Shown one piece after another: positions 51,598 to 60,987 of a stretch of DNA of 64,000 bases. The stretch comes from Kluyvera sp047971185. Lineage in GTDB: Bacteria > Pseudomonadota > Gammaproteobacteria > Enterobacterales > Enterobacteriaceae. The notes below the pieces were generated by a model. The model saw only the letters and a program-made list of their open reading frames with translations. It searched no databases and had not been told where the DNA came from. The first letter of the stretch is position 1. The number at the start of each line of letters is the position of its first letter. The position numbers were made by a program, and so were the translations under genes. Location of the stretch: the NCBI RefSeq assembly GCF_047971185.1, contig NZ_JBKDZH010000038.1, positions 1 through 64,000 on the forward strand, given 5' to 3'.

Positions 51598-52023
51598 ATG
51601 GAGATACGCGTTTTTCGCCAGTCGGACTTTGAAGAGGTCATCACCCTGTGGGAGCGATGCGATCTGCTGCGACCATGGAACGACCCGGAAATGGATATTG
51701 AACGTAAGGTGAATCACGACGTCAGCCTGTTTCTGGTGGCGGAAGTGAACGGCGAAGTGGTGGGCACCATTATGGGCGGCTACGACGGCCATCGCGGCTC
51801 GGCCTACTATCTGGGCGTGCACCCGGAGTATCGCGGGCGCGGCATTGCCAACGCCTTGCTCAACCGGCTGGAGAAAAAACTGATTGCCCGCGGCTGTCCG
51901 AAAATCAACATCATGGTGCGTGAAGAAAACGACGTGGTGCTGGGGATGTACGAGCGTCTTGGCTATGAGCACGCCGACGCCCAAAGCTTAGGAAAGCGCC
52001 TGATCGAAGATGAAGAGTACTGA
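51598..52023 (+). CDS. ypeA: GNAT acetyltransferase YpeA
   Basis: A 141-residue GNAT protein matching E. coli YpeA. It begins MEIRVFRQSDFEEVITLWERC and has the acetyl-CoA loop LGVHPEYRGRGIANALLNRLE (about 75-95), then INIMVREENDVVLGMYERLGYE. Substrate unknown. The long upstream frame from 51463 is rejected in favour of the ATG at 51598, which has AAGGTGG about 9 nt before it. It overlaps yfeZ by 14 bp. Confidence 0.93.
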   Translation: MEIRVFRQSDFEEVITLWERCDLLRPWNDPEMDIERKVNHDVSLFLVAEVNGEVVGTIMGGYDGHRGSAYYLGVHPEYRGRGIANALLNRLEKKLIARGCPKINIMVREENDVVLGMYERLGYEHADAQSLGKRLIEDEEY

Positions 52024-52459
52024 TTTCTCCCCCGCCCACTACGATCCGCAGGGTCGCCTGCGTCTGCCGTTTCTGTTCTGGTGCCTGCTGTTGTTGCAGG
52101 CGCGGACGTGGGTGTTGTTTCTGATGGCGGGCGCGTCGCGCGATCAAGGTGACGCTCTGCTGAATCTGTTCTATCCCGACCACAGCCTGTTCTGGATTGG
52201 TCTGCTGCCCGGCGTACCGGCGGTGCTGGCATTCCTGCTCAGCGGGCGGCGGCATGTCTACCCGCGCTTATGGCGCCTTCTTCACCCGGCACTGATAGTG
52301 GCTCAGCTGATTTTGCTGCTGTGGCAGCCGTGGCTATGGCTGAACGGCGAGTCGTTATCCGGCGTGGGATTAAGCCTGTTTGTGCTCGATATTTATGCCT
52401 TGTGGTGGCTACTGAGCAATCGACGTTTACGCGCCTGTTTTCGCGATGTCACAGATTGA
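52010..52459 (+). CDS. yfeZ: Inner-membrane protein YfeZ (DUF2919)
   Basis: A 149-residue membrane protein with about four helices (FLFWCLLLLQARTWVLFLMAG, FWIGLLPGVPAVLAFLLSG, LLHPALIVAQLILLLWQPWLWL, VGLSLFVLDIYALWWLLS), corresponding to E. coli YfeZ. Function unknown. It starts inside the end of ypeA (14-bp overlap), so translation is coupled. Confidence 0.9.
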   Translation: MKSTDFSPAHYDPQGRLRLPFLFWCLLLLQARTWVLFLMAGASRDQGDALLNLFYPDHSLFWIGLLPGVPAVLAFLLSGRRHVYPRLWRLLHPALIVAQLILLLWQPWLWLNGESLSGVGLSLFVLDIYALWWLLSNRRLRACFRDVTD

Positions 52460-52461
52460 AC

Positions 52462-52489
52462 GGCACTTTTTGTGTTTACTGGACTCCAA
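52462..52489 (+). promoter_or_regulatory. Sigma-E promoter of yfeY
   Basis: GGCACTT (-35) and TCCAA (-10) are separated by 16 bp, close to the RpoE consensus GGAACTT-N16-TCAAA. The -10 ends 32 bp before the yfeY start. yfeY is a known member of the sigma-E regulon in E. coli. Confidence 0.75.
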
Positions 52490-52520
52490 TAGGCCTGACT
52501 TGAATTTATAGGACGTATTA

Positions 52521-53096
52521 ATGAAATCGCTGCGTTTACTCTTGTGTGCTCTGCCGCTGGCGCTGACCGGCTGCTCAACGCTGTCGTCGGTTAACTGGTC
52601 GGCGGCCTATCCGTGGAACTGGTTTGGTTCGTCTGCGGGCGTTACCGAGCAGGGGGTGGGCGGTATTACCGGCACGACGGCGCTGAGCGAGCAGGCGATT
52701 AGCGACGCGCTGGGCGGCGATTACCGCCTGCGCAGCGGCATGAAAGCGCACGATGGCAATATCGTTCACTATTTTGAAGCGCTCCGTGGCGACACGCTGG
52801 CGATGGTTATCAACGGCGACAGCGGCACCGTTAGCCGCGTTGATGTGCTGGATGACGAGATAACCGCCGTCGACGGCGCGAAGATTGGCGCGCCGTTCAA
52901 CACGCTCTACGACAAAGCCTATGGCCACTGCCAGGCAGCCACTAGCGACGAGAGCAACGTCGTAGAGTGTAAAGCCAAAGACAGCCAGCATATCAGCTAC
53001 CAGTTCTCCGGTAGCTGGCAGGGGCCGCAGGGACTGATGCCGCCGGACGATACCCTGAAAAACTGGACGCTATCGAAAATTATCTGGCGACGCTAA
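52521..53096 (+). CDS. yfeY: RpoE-regulated lipoprotein YfeY
   Basis: A 191-residue lipoprotein matching E. coli YfeY (DUF1131). The signal ends in the lipobox LALTGCSTL, with Cys18 as the lipidated residue; the mature part is compact and predicted mostly beta (GGITGTTALSEQAISDALGGDYRLRSGM...). Function unknown; its sigma-E promoter points to an envelope-stress role. Followed by a 20-bp palindrome and yfeX. Confidence 0.92.
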   Translation: MKSLRLLLCALPLALTGCSTLSSVNWSAAYPWNWFGSSAGVTEQGVGGITGTTALSEQAISDALGGDYRLRSGMKAHDGNIVHYFEALRGDTLAMVINGDSGTVSRVDVLDDEITAVDGAKIGAPFNTLYDKAYGHCQAATSDESNVVECKAKDSQHISYQFSGSWQGPQGLMPPDDTLKNWTLSKIIWRR

Positions 53097-53109
53097 TTTT
53101 GTCGTCGAA

Positions 53110-53140
53110 TTGACCCGCTTCAGCGAAAAGCGAGTACAAT
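53110..53140 (+). promoter_or_regulatory. Probable sigma-70 promoter of yfeX
   Basis: TTGACC and TACAAT lie 19 bp apart, between the yfeY stop and a large palindrome. The hexamers are good but the spacer is long. Confidence 0.55.
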
Positions 53141-53155
53141 GTGTGAGGTTTTTAT

Positions 53156-53175
53156 ATGCCACGACGTCGTGGCAT
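53156..53175. repeat. 20-bp perfect palindrome in the yfeX leader
   Basis: ATGCCACGAC followed at once by its complement GTCGTGGCAT, then TTTTATTT. It lies between the probable yfeX promoter and the yfeX ribosome site. It may be the yfeY terminator, a hairpin in the yfeX leader, or an operator. Confidence 0.75.
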
Positions 53176-53193
53176 TTTATTTCAGGAGGAGCG

Positions 53194-54093
53194 ATGTCTC
53201 AGGTTCAGAGCGGCATTTTGCCGGAACATTGCCGCGCGGCGATTTGGATTGAAGCCAATGTGAAAGGGGACGTTAATGCCCTGCGTGCCGGCAGCAAAAT
53301 TTTTGCCGAAAAGCTGGCGGCGTTTCAGGATAAATTCCCGGAGGCCCATTTAGGCGCGGTTGTGGCGTTTGGCCACAATACCTGGCGCGAGCTGAGCGGC
53401 GGCGTGGGCGCTGAGGAACTGAAAGATTTTCCTCAATACGGCAAGGGGCTGGCGCCTTCCACGCAGTTCGACGTGCTGATCCACATCCTCTCTCTGCGTC
53501 ACGATGTGAACTTCTCCGTGGCCCAGGCGGCGCTGGCCGCTTTTGGCGACGCGCTGGACGTGCAGGAAGAAGTGCATGGCTTCCGTTGGGTTGAAGAACG
53601 CGACCTGAGCGGCTTTGTTGACGGTACCGAAAACCCGGCCGGTGAAGAAACTCGCCGTGAAGTGGCGGTGATTAAAGACGGCGTTGACGCCGGCGGCAGC
53701 TACGTGTTCGTACAGCGCTGGGAGCACAACCTCAAGCAGCTTAACCGCATGAGCGTGCCGGACCAGGAGATGATGATTGGTCGAACCAAAGAGGCCAACG
53801 AAGAGATCGACGGCGACGATCGCCCGGAAACCTCTCACCTGAGCCGCGTGGATCTGAAAGAAGACGGCAAAGGGCTGAAGATTGTTCGCCAGAGCCTGCC
53901 GTATGGCACGGCCAGCGGTACTCACGGCCTGTACTTCTGCGCCTACTGTGCGCGTTTGCACAACATTGAGCAGCAGCTGCTGAGCATGTTTGGCGATACC
54001 GATGGCAAGCGTGACGCGATGCTGCGCTTCACCAAACCGGTGACCGGCGGGTATTACTTTGCGCCTTCGCTGGATAAGCTGGTGGTGTTGTAA
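53194..54093 (+). CDS. yfeX: Dye-decolorising-type heme peroxidase YfeX
   Basis: A 299-residue cytosolic DyP-type peroxidase (class B), matching E. coli YfeX. The GXXDG signature is in LSGFVDGTENPAGE (about 140), with catalytic Asp143 and the distal arginine later in the chain; the proximal heme histidine is in ETSHLSRVD (about 215). It oxidises porphyrinogens and dyes in vitro; a role in releasing iron from heme has been proposed and disputed. AGGAGG precedes the ATG at 53194. Confidence 0.95.
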   Translation: MSQVQSGILPEHCRAAIWIEANVKGDVNALRAGSKIFAEKLAAFQDKFPEAHLGAVVAFGHNTWRELSGGVGAEELKDFPQYGKGLAPSTQFDVLIHILSLRHDVNFSVAQAALAAFGDALDVQEEVHGFRWVEERDLSGFVDGTENPAGEETRREVAVIKDGVDAGGSYVFVQRWEHNLKQLNRMSVPDQEMMIGRTKEANEEIDGDDRPETSHLSRVDLKEDGKGLKIVRQSLPYGTASGTHGLYFCAYCARLHNIEQQLLSMFGDTDGKRDAMLRFTKPVTGGYYFAPSLDKLVVL

Positions 54094-54105
54094 TACAGAG
54101 CCGCC

Positions 54106-54457
54106 CCCTCACCCTAACCCTCTCCCCACAGGGGAGAGGGGACCGTTTGATGCGGTTTGATATAACGAAACTGATGGTCAGGTTCGTTTTTCTCCCTCTC
54201 CTCACAGGGGAGAGGGGACCGTTTGATGCGGTTTGATATAACGAAACTGATGGTCAGGTCCGTTTTTCCCCCTCTCCCCACAGGGGAGAGGGGACCGTTT
54301 GATGCGGTTTGATATAACGAAACTGATGGTCAGGTTCGTTTTTCTCCCTCTCCTCACAGGGGAGAGGGGACCGTTTGATGCGGGTTTGATGTAACGAAAC
54401 TGATGGTCAGGTTCGTTTTTCTCCCTCTCCCTTTCAGGGAGAGGGCCGGGGTGAGGG
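54106..54457. repeat. 76-bp tandem hairpin repeat array with terminal inverted repeats
   Basis: Four copies of a 76-bp unit (CACAGGGG motif at 54127, 54203, 54279 and 54355) plus a diverged partial fifth. Each unit can fold a CCCTCTCC...GGAGAGGG hairpin. Units 1 and 3 are identical and unit 2 differs from them at a few bases, so a 152-bp dimer has been duplicated. The ends (CCCTCACCC...CCCTCTCCC at 54106-54126 and its inverted counterpart at 54437-54457) differ only in the central three bases. The right end forms the 3' end of a DUF559 gene. Confidence 0.9.
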
Positions 54458-54796
54458 TAATTGCGACACCAATGCCTCCAGAATCTTCGCTAACACCGCT
54501 TCCTCATTGTCTATCAACTCGTTATTCCAGAATCTCAGCACCCGCCATCCTTGTCGTTCAAGCCACGCCGTTCTCCGCGCATCGTACCTGCTTCTTTCAT
54601 CATGCTGCCCCCCATCCAGCTCGATAGCAAGATGTGCAGCGCAGCATGCGAAATCGAGAATATACGGGCCAACCGGATGCTGACGACGAAATTTAAAACG
54701 CGAAAAACGGCGGTCACGCAACCAATACCATAACCGACGTTCTTGCGGGGTGAGTTCACGCCTCAACCTTCGGGCAAATAGGTTCGTACTTTCCAT
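54434..54796 (-). CDS. DUF559 (Vsr/restriction endonuclease-like) protein
   Basis: A 120-residue protein of the DUF559 family, which has a fold related to very-short-patch-repair and type II restriction endonucleases. Recognisable parts are RRLRRELTPQERRLWYWLRDRR, FRRQHPVGPYILDFACCAAHLAIELDGGQHDE (the aspartate and glutamate of the nuclease core) and GWRVLRFWNNEL. Its last residues (LPSPRPSP) and stop are encoded by the terminal arm of the adjacent hairpin repeat array. Function is not established; association of this family with such repeats is common in proteobacterial genomes as I recall. It occupies the place of E. coli ucpA between yfeX and cysP. Confidence 0.85.
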   Translation of the reverse strand: MESTNLFARRLRRELTPQERRLWYWLRDRRFSRFKFRRQHPVGPYILDFACCAAHLAIELDGGQHDERSRYDARRTAWLERQGWRVLRFWNNELIDNEEAVLAKILEALVSQLPSPRPSP

Positions 54797-54868
54797 AACG
54801 CCACTTTGTCAGCATCAGTCTGGCGTGTCAGAATCGGGTTAGGGTTCTGGAACCGCGCTTCAAAAAAT

Positions 54869-54992
54869 CTTTCATTTGTCTTATTCCCTTTTCAACTTCC
54901 AAATCACCAAACGGTATATAAAACCGTTACGCCTTTAGCACCCGTTATAAATACACTGATGCTCAGAAAGTCCTCACACTATAGGGTGCGCA
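54869..54992 (+). promoter_or_regulatory. cysP promoter and CysB region
   Basis: The stretch from CTTTCATTTGTC through the TATAAAACCGTTACGCC and CCCGTTATAAATAC segments closely follows the E. coli cysPTWAM promoter as I remember it, where CysB with N-acetylserine activates transcription under sulfur limitation. It ends at the cysP start; the GC-rich repeats upstream are outside it. Confidence 0.7.
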
Positions 54993-56009
54993 ATGGCCAT
55001 TAACTTACTGAAAAAAGGATACCTGACGCTGGCGGCTTCCATGCTGCTGGTCGCGCAGGCGCAGGCGACTGAGCTGTTGAACAGCTCGTATGACGTTTCC
55101 CGCGAGCTGTTTGCCGCCCTGAATCCGCCGTTTGAGCAGCAGTGGGCGCAAGAGAATGGCGGCGACAAGCTGACCATCAAGCAGTCGCACGCCGGTTCTT
55201 CCAAACAGGCGCTGGCGATTCTGCAGGGCTTAAAAGCAGACGTTGTAACTTATAACCAGGTGACCGACGTGCAGATCCTGCACGACAGAGGCAAGCTGAT
55301 CCCCGCAGACTGGCAGTCGCGTTTGCCAAATAACAGCTCGCCGTTCTACTCGACCATGGCCTTCCTGGTGCGTAAGGGCAACCCAAAAAATATCCACGAC
55401 TGGAACGACCTGGTGCGTTCTGACGTGAAGCTGATTTTCCCGAACCCGAAAACCTCCGGCAACGCGCGCTATACCTACCTTGCGGCGTGGGGCGCGGCGG
55501 ATCGGGCCGACGGCGGTGATAAAGCCAAAACCGAGCAGTTTATGACCCAGTTCCTGAAAAACGTCGAAGTCTTTGATACCGGCGGCCGCGGTGCCACCAC
55601 CACCTTCGTGGAACGTGGGCTGGGCGACGTGCTGATCACCTTCGAATCAGAAGTGAACAACATCCGCAAACAGTATGAAGATAAGGGCTTTGAAGTGGTG
55701 GTGCCGAAGGTCAACATTCTGGCGGAGTTCCCGGTGGCGTGGGTCGATAAAAACGTCAAGGCCAACGGTACGGAGAAGGCGGCGAAAGCCTACCTCAACT
55801 ATCTCTATAGCCCGCAGGCGCAGACCATCATCACCGACTACTACTACCGCGTGAACAACCCGCAGGTGATGGACAAGCTGAAAGACAAATTCCCGCAGAC
55901 CGAACTGTTCCGCGTGGAAGATCAGTTTGGCGGCTGGCCTGATGTCATGAAAACCCATTTCGCCAGCGGTGGCGAGTTAGACAAGCTGTTAGCGGCGGGG
56001 CGTAAGTAA
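54993..56009 (+). CDS. cysP: Thiosulfate-binding periplasmic protein CysP
   Basis: Periplasmic receptor that delivers thiosulfate (and sulfate) to the CysTWA importer. It has 338 residues, the E. coli length, with signal peptide MAINLLKKGYLTLAASMLLVAQAQA and the sulfate-binding signature in IKQSHAGSSKQALAI and NPKTSGNARYTYLAAWG. First gene of cysPTWA; its stop overlaps the cysT start (TAATG). Confidence 0.96.
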   Translation: MAINLLKKGYLTLAASMLLVAQAQATELLNSSYDVSRELFAALNPPFEQQWAQENGGDKLTIKQSHAGSSKQALAILQGLKADVVTYNQVTDVQILHDRGKLIPADWQSRLPNNSSPFYSTMAFLVRKGNPKNIHDWNDLVRSDVKLIFPNPKTSGNARYTYLAAWGAADRADGGDKAKTEQFMTQFLKNVEVFDTGGRGATTTFVERGLGDVLITFESEVNNIRKQYEDKGFEVVVPKVNILAEFPVAWVDKNVKANGTEKAAKAYLNYLYSPQAQTIITDYYYRVNNPQVMDKLKDKFPQTELFRVEDQFGGWPDVMKTHFASGGELDKLLAAGRK

Positions 56010-56842
56010 TGTTTGCAGTTTCTTCCAGACGCGTGCTGCCGGGCTTTACCCTGAGCCTCGGCACCAGTCTGCTGTTTGTCTGTTTGATTCTGCTGCTGCC
56101 GCTCAGCGCGCTGGTGATGCAGCTTTCTGAGATGAGCTGGTCGCAGTACTGGGAAGTGATCACCAACCCGCAGGTGGTAGCGGCCTACAAGGTCACGCTG
56201 CTGTCGGCGTTTGTGGCCTCGATTTTTAACGGCGTTTTCGGCCTGCTGATGGCGTGGATTTTAACCCGCTATCGTTTCCCGGGCCGCACGCTGCTCGATG
56301 CGCTGATGGATTTGCCGTTTGCGCTGCCAACGGCGGTGGCGGGCCTGACGCTGGCGTCGCTGTTCTCGGTGAACGGCTTCTACGGCGAGTGGCTGGCAAA
56401 ATTTGATATCAAGGTGACCTACACCTGGATCGGTATTGCGGTGGCGATGGCTTTTACCAGCATCCCGTTTGTGGTGCGTACCGTGCAGCCGGTGCTGGAA
56501 GAGTTAGGCCCGGAATATGAAGAAGCCGCGGAAACGCTGGGCGCCACGCGCTGGCAAAGCTTCCGTAAAGTGGTGCTGCCGGAGCTGTCGCCTGCGCTGC
56601 TGGCGGGCGTGGCGCTGTCGTTTACCCGCAGCCTCGGCGAATTTGGCGCGGTGATTTTTATCGCCGGCAACATCGCGTGGAAGACGGAAGTGACTTCGCT
56701 GATGATCTTTATTCGTCTGCAGGAGTTTGATTATCCGGCGGCGAGCGCGATTGCCTCGGTGATCCTGGCGGCCTCTCTGCTGCTGCTGTTCTCTATCAAT
56801 ACCTTGCAAAGTCGCTTTGGTCGACGTGTGGTAGGTCATTAA
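56009..56842 (+). CDS. cysT: Sulfate/thiosulfate ABC transporter permease CysT (CysU)
   Basis: Inner-membrane permease subunit of the sulfate/thiosulfate importer. The 277-residue protein has about six spans and the EAA motif EEAAETLGATRWQSFRKVVLPELSPALLAG (about 170-200), which contacts CysA. It overlaps cysP and cysW by one base each (TAATG), so the subunits are made in equal amounts. Confidence 0.96.
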   Translation: MFAVSSRRVLPGFTLSLGTSLLFVCLILLLPLSALVMQLSEMSWSQYWEVITNPQVVAAYKVTLLSAFVASIFNGVFGLLMAWILTRYRFPGRTLLDALMDLPFALPTAVAGLTLASLFSVNGFYGEWLAKFDIKVTYTWIGIAVAMAFTSIPFVVRTVQPVLEELGPEYEEAAETLGATRWQSFRKVVLPELSPALLAGVALSFTRSLGEFGAVIFIAGNIAWKTEVTSLMIFIRLQEFDYPAASAIASVILAASLLLLFSINTLQSRFGRRVVGH

Positions 56843-57706
56843 TGGCGGAAGTGACTCAATTGAAGCGTTATGACGCGCCCCGCGTGAACTGGGGGAAATG
56901 GTTTTTGATTGGTACCGGGGTACTGGTTTCGGCCTTTATCCTGCTGGTGCCGATGATTTATATCTTCGTCCAGGCGTTCAGCAAAGGGCTGATGCCGGTG
57001 CTGCAAAATCTGGCCGATCCGGACATGCTGCACGCCATCTGGCTGACGGTGATGATTGCACTGATTACCGTGCCGGTGAACCTGGTGTTCGGCGTGCTGC
57101 TGGCCTGGCTGGTGACGCGCTTTAACTTCCCGGGCCGCCAGCTGCTGCTGACGCTGCTGGATATCCCGTTCGCGGTATCGCCGGTCGTCGCCGGCCTGGT
57201 GTATCTGCTGTTTTACGGCTCTAACGGCCCACTGGGTGGCTGGCTGGAGGCGCATGACCTGCAAATTATGTTTGCCTGGCCGGGCATGGTGCTGGTGACC
57301 ATCTTCGTGACCTGCCCGTTTGTGGTGCGCGAGCTGGTGCCGGTGATGCTGAGCCAGGGCAGCCAGGAGGATGAAGCAGCGATTCTGCTCGGCGCATCCG
57401 GCTGGCAGATGTTCCGCCGCGTCACCTTGCCGAATATTCGCTGGGCGCTGCTGTACGGCGTGGTGCTGACCAACGCCCGCGCCATCGGCGAGTTTGGCGC
57501 CGTGTCGGTGGTCTCCGGCTCGATTCGCGGCGAGACCCTGTCGTTACCGTTACAGATTGAACTGCTGGAGCAGGATTACAACACCGTCGGCTCTTTCACC
57601 GCCGCGGCGCTGCTGACCCTGATGGCGATTCTGACCTTGTTTTTAAAGAGTGCGTTGCAGTGGCGTTTGCATAATCAGGAAAAACGCGCGCAACAGGAGG
57701 GAAATC

Positions 57707-57717
<11 letters not shown>
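56842..57717 (+). CDS. cysW: Sulfate/thiosulfate ABC transporter permease CysW
   Basis: Second permease of the sulfate/thiosulfate importer, 291 residues, six spans, EAA motif DEAAILLGASGWQMFRRVTLPNIRWALLYG (about 175-205). Starts in a TAATG overlap with cysT and ends 11 bp inside cysA, whose ribosome site (GGAGGG) lies in its coding sequence. Confidence 0.96.
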
Positions 57718-58801
<1,084 letters not shown>

Positions 58802-58823
58802 TAGCTTAATCGCACGTGGTTTT

Positions 58824-58885
58824 GCCGGGTGGCGCTACGCTTGCCCGGCTTAAGGCCCGGTACGCGCCATGCGACCGGGCTTTTT
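58824..58885 (+). terminator. REP-like unit and terminator hairpin between cysA and cysM
   Basis: GCCGGGTGGCGCTACGCTTGCCCGGC (58824-58849) is a REP-like palindrome. It is followed by arms GCCCGGT (58855-58861) and ACCGGGC (58874-58880) with a run of five T residues. It should reduce read-through from cysPTWA into cysM. Confidence 0.75.
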
Positions 58886-58899
58886 ATTGGACAGCAGAA

Positions 58900-59811
58900 G
58901 TGAACACATTAGAACAAACGATTGGCAACACGCCGCTGGTCAAACTGCAGCGTCTGGGGCCGGACAACGGCAGCGAAATCTGGATCAAACTGGAAGGCAA
59001 TAACCCGGCGGGGTCGGTGAAAGACCGTGCGGCGCTATCGATGATCGTCGAAGCGGAAAAGCGCGGCGAGATTAAACCGGGCGACGTGCTGATTGAAGCC
59101 ACCAGCGGCAATACCGGCATTGCGCTGGCGATGATCGCGGCGCTCAAAGGCTATCGCATGAAGCTGCTGATGCCGGACAACATGAGCCAGGAACGCCGCG
59201 CGGCGATGCGCGCCTACGGCGCAGAGCTGATTCTGGTGACCAAAGAACAGGGGATGGAAGGGGCGCGCGATCTCGCGCTGGAGATGGCCCAGCGCGGTGA
59301 AGGCAAACTGCTGGATCAATTTAATAACCCGGATAACCCCTACGCGCACTACACCACCACCGGCCCGGAAATCTGGCAGCAAACGGCAGGGCGTATCACC
59401 CATTTTGTTTCCAGCATGGGCACCACCGGCACCATTACCGGCGTGTCGCGCTTCCTGCGCGAACAGGCTAAACCGGTGACCATCGTCGGCTTACAGCCGG
59501 AAGAGGGCAGCAGCATTCCGGGCATTCGCCGCTGGCCTGCGGAATATATGCCGGGGATTTTTAACGCCAGCCTGGTAGACCAGGTGCTGGATATTCACCA
59601 GAACGACGCGGAAAATACCATGCGCGCGATGGCGGTGAAAGAAGGCGTATTCTGCGGCGTCAGCTCCGGCGGCGCGGTGGCCGGTGCTATTCGCGTGGCA
59701 GAAATGCATCCGGGATCTGTGGTGGTAGCGATCATCTGCGATCGTGGCGATCGCTACCTTTCAACCGGCGTATTTGGCGAAGAGCACTTCAGCCAGGGGG
59801 CGGGAATTTAA
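58900..59811 (+). CDS. cysM: Cysteine synthase B (O-acetylserine sulfhydrylase B)
   Basis: PLP enzyme that makes cysteine from O-acetylserine and sulfide, or S-sulfocysteine from thiosulfate, matching the uptake system encoded upstream. From GTG 58900 it has 303 residues, the E. coli length. The PLP lysine is in NPAGSVKDRAA (Lys41), the substrate loop EATSGNTGIALA and the phosphate loop SSMGTTGTITG are present. GTG is chosen from homology; ribosome site is weak. Ends in a 4-bp tail overlap with the NTF2-like gene. Confidence 0.96.
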   Translation: MNTLEQTIGNTPLVKLQRLGPDNGSEIWIKLEGNNPAGSVKDRAALSMIVEAEKRGEIKPGDVLIEATSGNTGIALAMIAALKGYRMKLLMPDNMSQERRAAMRAYGAELILVTKEQGMEGARDLALEMAQRGEGKLLDQFNNPDNPYAHYTTTGPEIWQQTAGRITHFVSSMGTTGTITGVSRFLREQAKPVTIVGLQPEEGSSIPGIRRWPAEYMPGIFNASLVDQVLDIHQNDAENTMRAMAVKEGVFCGVSSGGAVAGAIRVAEMHPGSVVVAIICDRGDRYLSTGVFGEEHFSQGAGI

Positions 59812-60209
59812 ACCGCAGGTGTATCCAGCAGGTCGGTGCCGTAGGAGTTGTCTACCGTACACAGCCAACGCCCTTCCTGCTGGCGAAATACATAGGTCGC
59901 GCGGCGCGTGACCTGCGTCGTACCGCCCTCCGCCAGTGGAATATCCAGTCGGGTTTCCATAATCACCAGCGCGTTATCGCCGCCTTCGATAATTTCCATT
60001 CTGCCCTGCGTTACCACTAGCCGATGCTGAAAATAGTCGGCAATGGCGATAAACGCTTTACGGATGTTTTCCTTGCCGCTGACGACCATCCCCGGCTTCA
60101 CCACCAGGGTGGCGTCGTCGGCGTAATACTCCATCAGCGTGGCGTAGTCTTCCTGCGAGATGGCGCGATCGCAGGCTTCGATAACGGCTTTTAATGATGA
60201 TGCAGGCAT
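59808..60209 (-). CDS. NTF2-like (SnoaL/DUF4440) family protein
   Basis: A 133-residue protein with the cone-shaped NTF2-like fold: helix LKAVIEACDRAISQEDYATLMEYYADDATLVV, then strands including GKENIRKAFIAIADYF, ALVIMETRLDI and RATYVFRQQEGRWLCTVDNS. No residues allow a reaction to be named. It starts 9 bp after yfeJ and is last in the ptsJ-yfeJ operon, which suggests a link to vitamin B6 or amidotransferase metabolism, though this is inference. Confidence 0.8.
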   Translation of the reverse strand: MPASSLKAVIEACDRAISQEDYATLMEYYADDATLVVKPGMVVSGKENIRKAFIAIADYFQHRLVVTQGRMEIIEGGDNALVIMETRLDIPLAEGGTTQVTRRATYVFRQQEGRWLCTVDNSYGTDLLDTPAV

Positions 60210-60218
60210 GTATTCTCC

Positions 60219-60974
60219 CTATAACCGTGTGTGGTCCCGGTGGCGCTGCGCCGTAGACGAATTGGAGGACGACTGGGTCAGCTTATCAAGAAATTCCCAC
60301 AGTTTCTGGTTCATTTCACGATATTCATGGGTACGCATCTCATCTACTGAGCGAATGAATGGCTTGCCTTTGGCCTCAGCCAACTCCTGTTCAGAGTGTT
60401 GAATCAGTCCTTCAACCGCCTCAGCGGTAAATTCCATATGGCACTGGAAGCCGTACACCTTATCGCCATATTGTACGATCTGACGTGGACAGCCATCACT
60501 TTCGGCCAGAATGACCGTTCCGGCGGCTAAGCCCGGCATGTCGTTATGCCAGTGGCCGACGATGAGCGGTGAGCCAAAGTGGCTGAACAGCGGGTGCTGT
60601 TGGCCTGCTGCGGTGAGGGTAATCGGGTAGTGACCAATCTCTTTTTCCGGGCTCTGACAAACGGCTGCGCCTAGCGCTTCACCAATCAGCTGTGAACCCA
60701 GGCAGATACCGACGACGGTGCGCCCGGCGTCTATCGCCTGACGAATCAACCGCTGCTCGGCTTGTGAATCAAAGTAGGGGCACTCGGCAAGCGTAGTACG
60801 TGGCGACTGAGGTCCGCCGAACACCACCAGCATATCAAAGCCGTCAGCGTTGTCGGGGACACTTTCATACCGATAGACGTGAGTCCAGCTAACGTCGTGG
60901 CCGCGAGACTCGGCCCAGGGGAGGTAAGCACCTGCGGATTCAAATGATTCGTGAAGCACAAAATGGACGCGCAT
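60219..60974 (-). CDS. yfeJ: Class I glutamine amidotransferase-like protein YfeJ
   Basis: A 251-residue stand-alone GATase1 domain, similar to the protein called YfeJ next to ptsJ in Salmonella. The nucleophile elbow is GICLGSQLIGEALGA (Cys near residue 94), and the His-Glu pair is in YGFQCHMEFTAEAV (about 183). It has no synthetase domain; it could hydrolyse a gamma-glutamyl compound or serve a separate partner. ATG 60974 has AGGAG 7 nt upstream; the longer frame would overlap ptsJ. Second gene of the ptsJ operon (13-bp gap). Confidence 0.85.
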   Translation of the reverse strand: MRVHFVLHESFESAGAYLPWAESRGHDVSWTHVYRYESVPDNADGFDMLVVFGGPQSPRTTLAECPYFDSQAEQRLIRQAIDAGRTVVGICLGSQLIGEALGAAVCQSPEKEIGHYPITLTAAGQQHPLFSHFGSPLIVGHWHNDMPGLAAGTVILAESDGCPRQIVQYGDKVYGFQCHMEFTAEAVEGLIQHSEQELAEAKGKPFIRSVDEMRTHEYREMNQKLWEFLDKLTQSSSNSSTAQRHRDHTRL

Positions 60975-60987
60975 GGATGTTCTCCTG

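Noticed and set aside
54106..54457. CRISPR array
   Set aside because: The repeats are directly adjacent 76-bp units with no unique spacers, and no cas genes are present.
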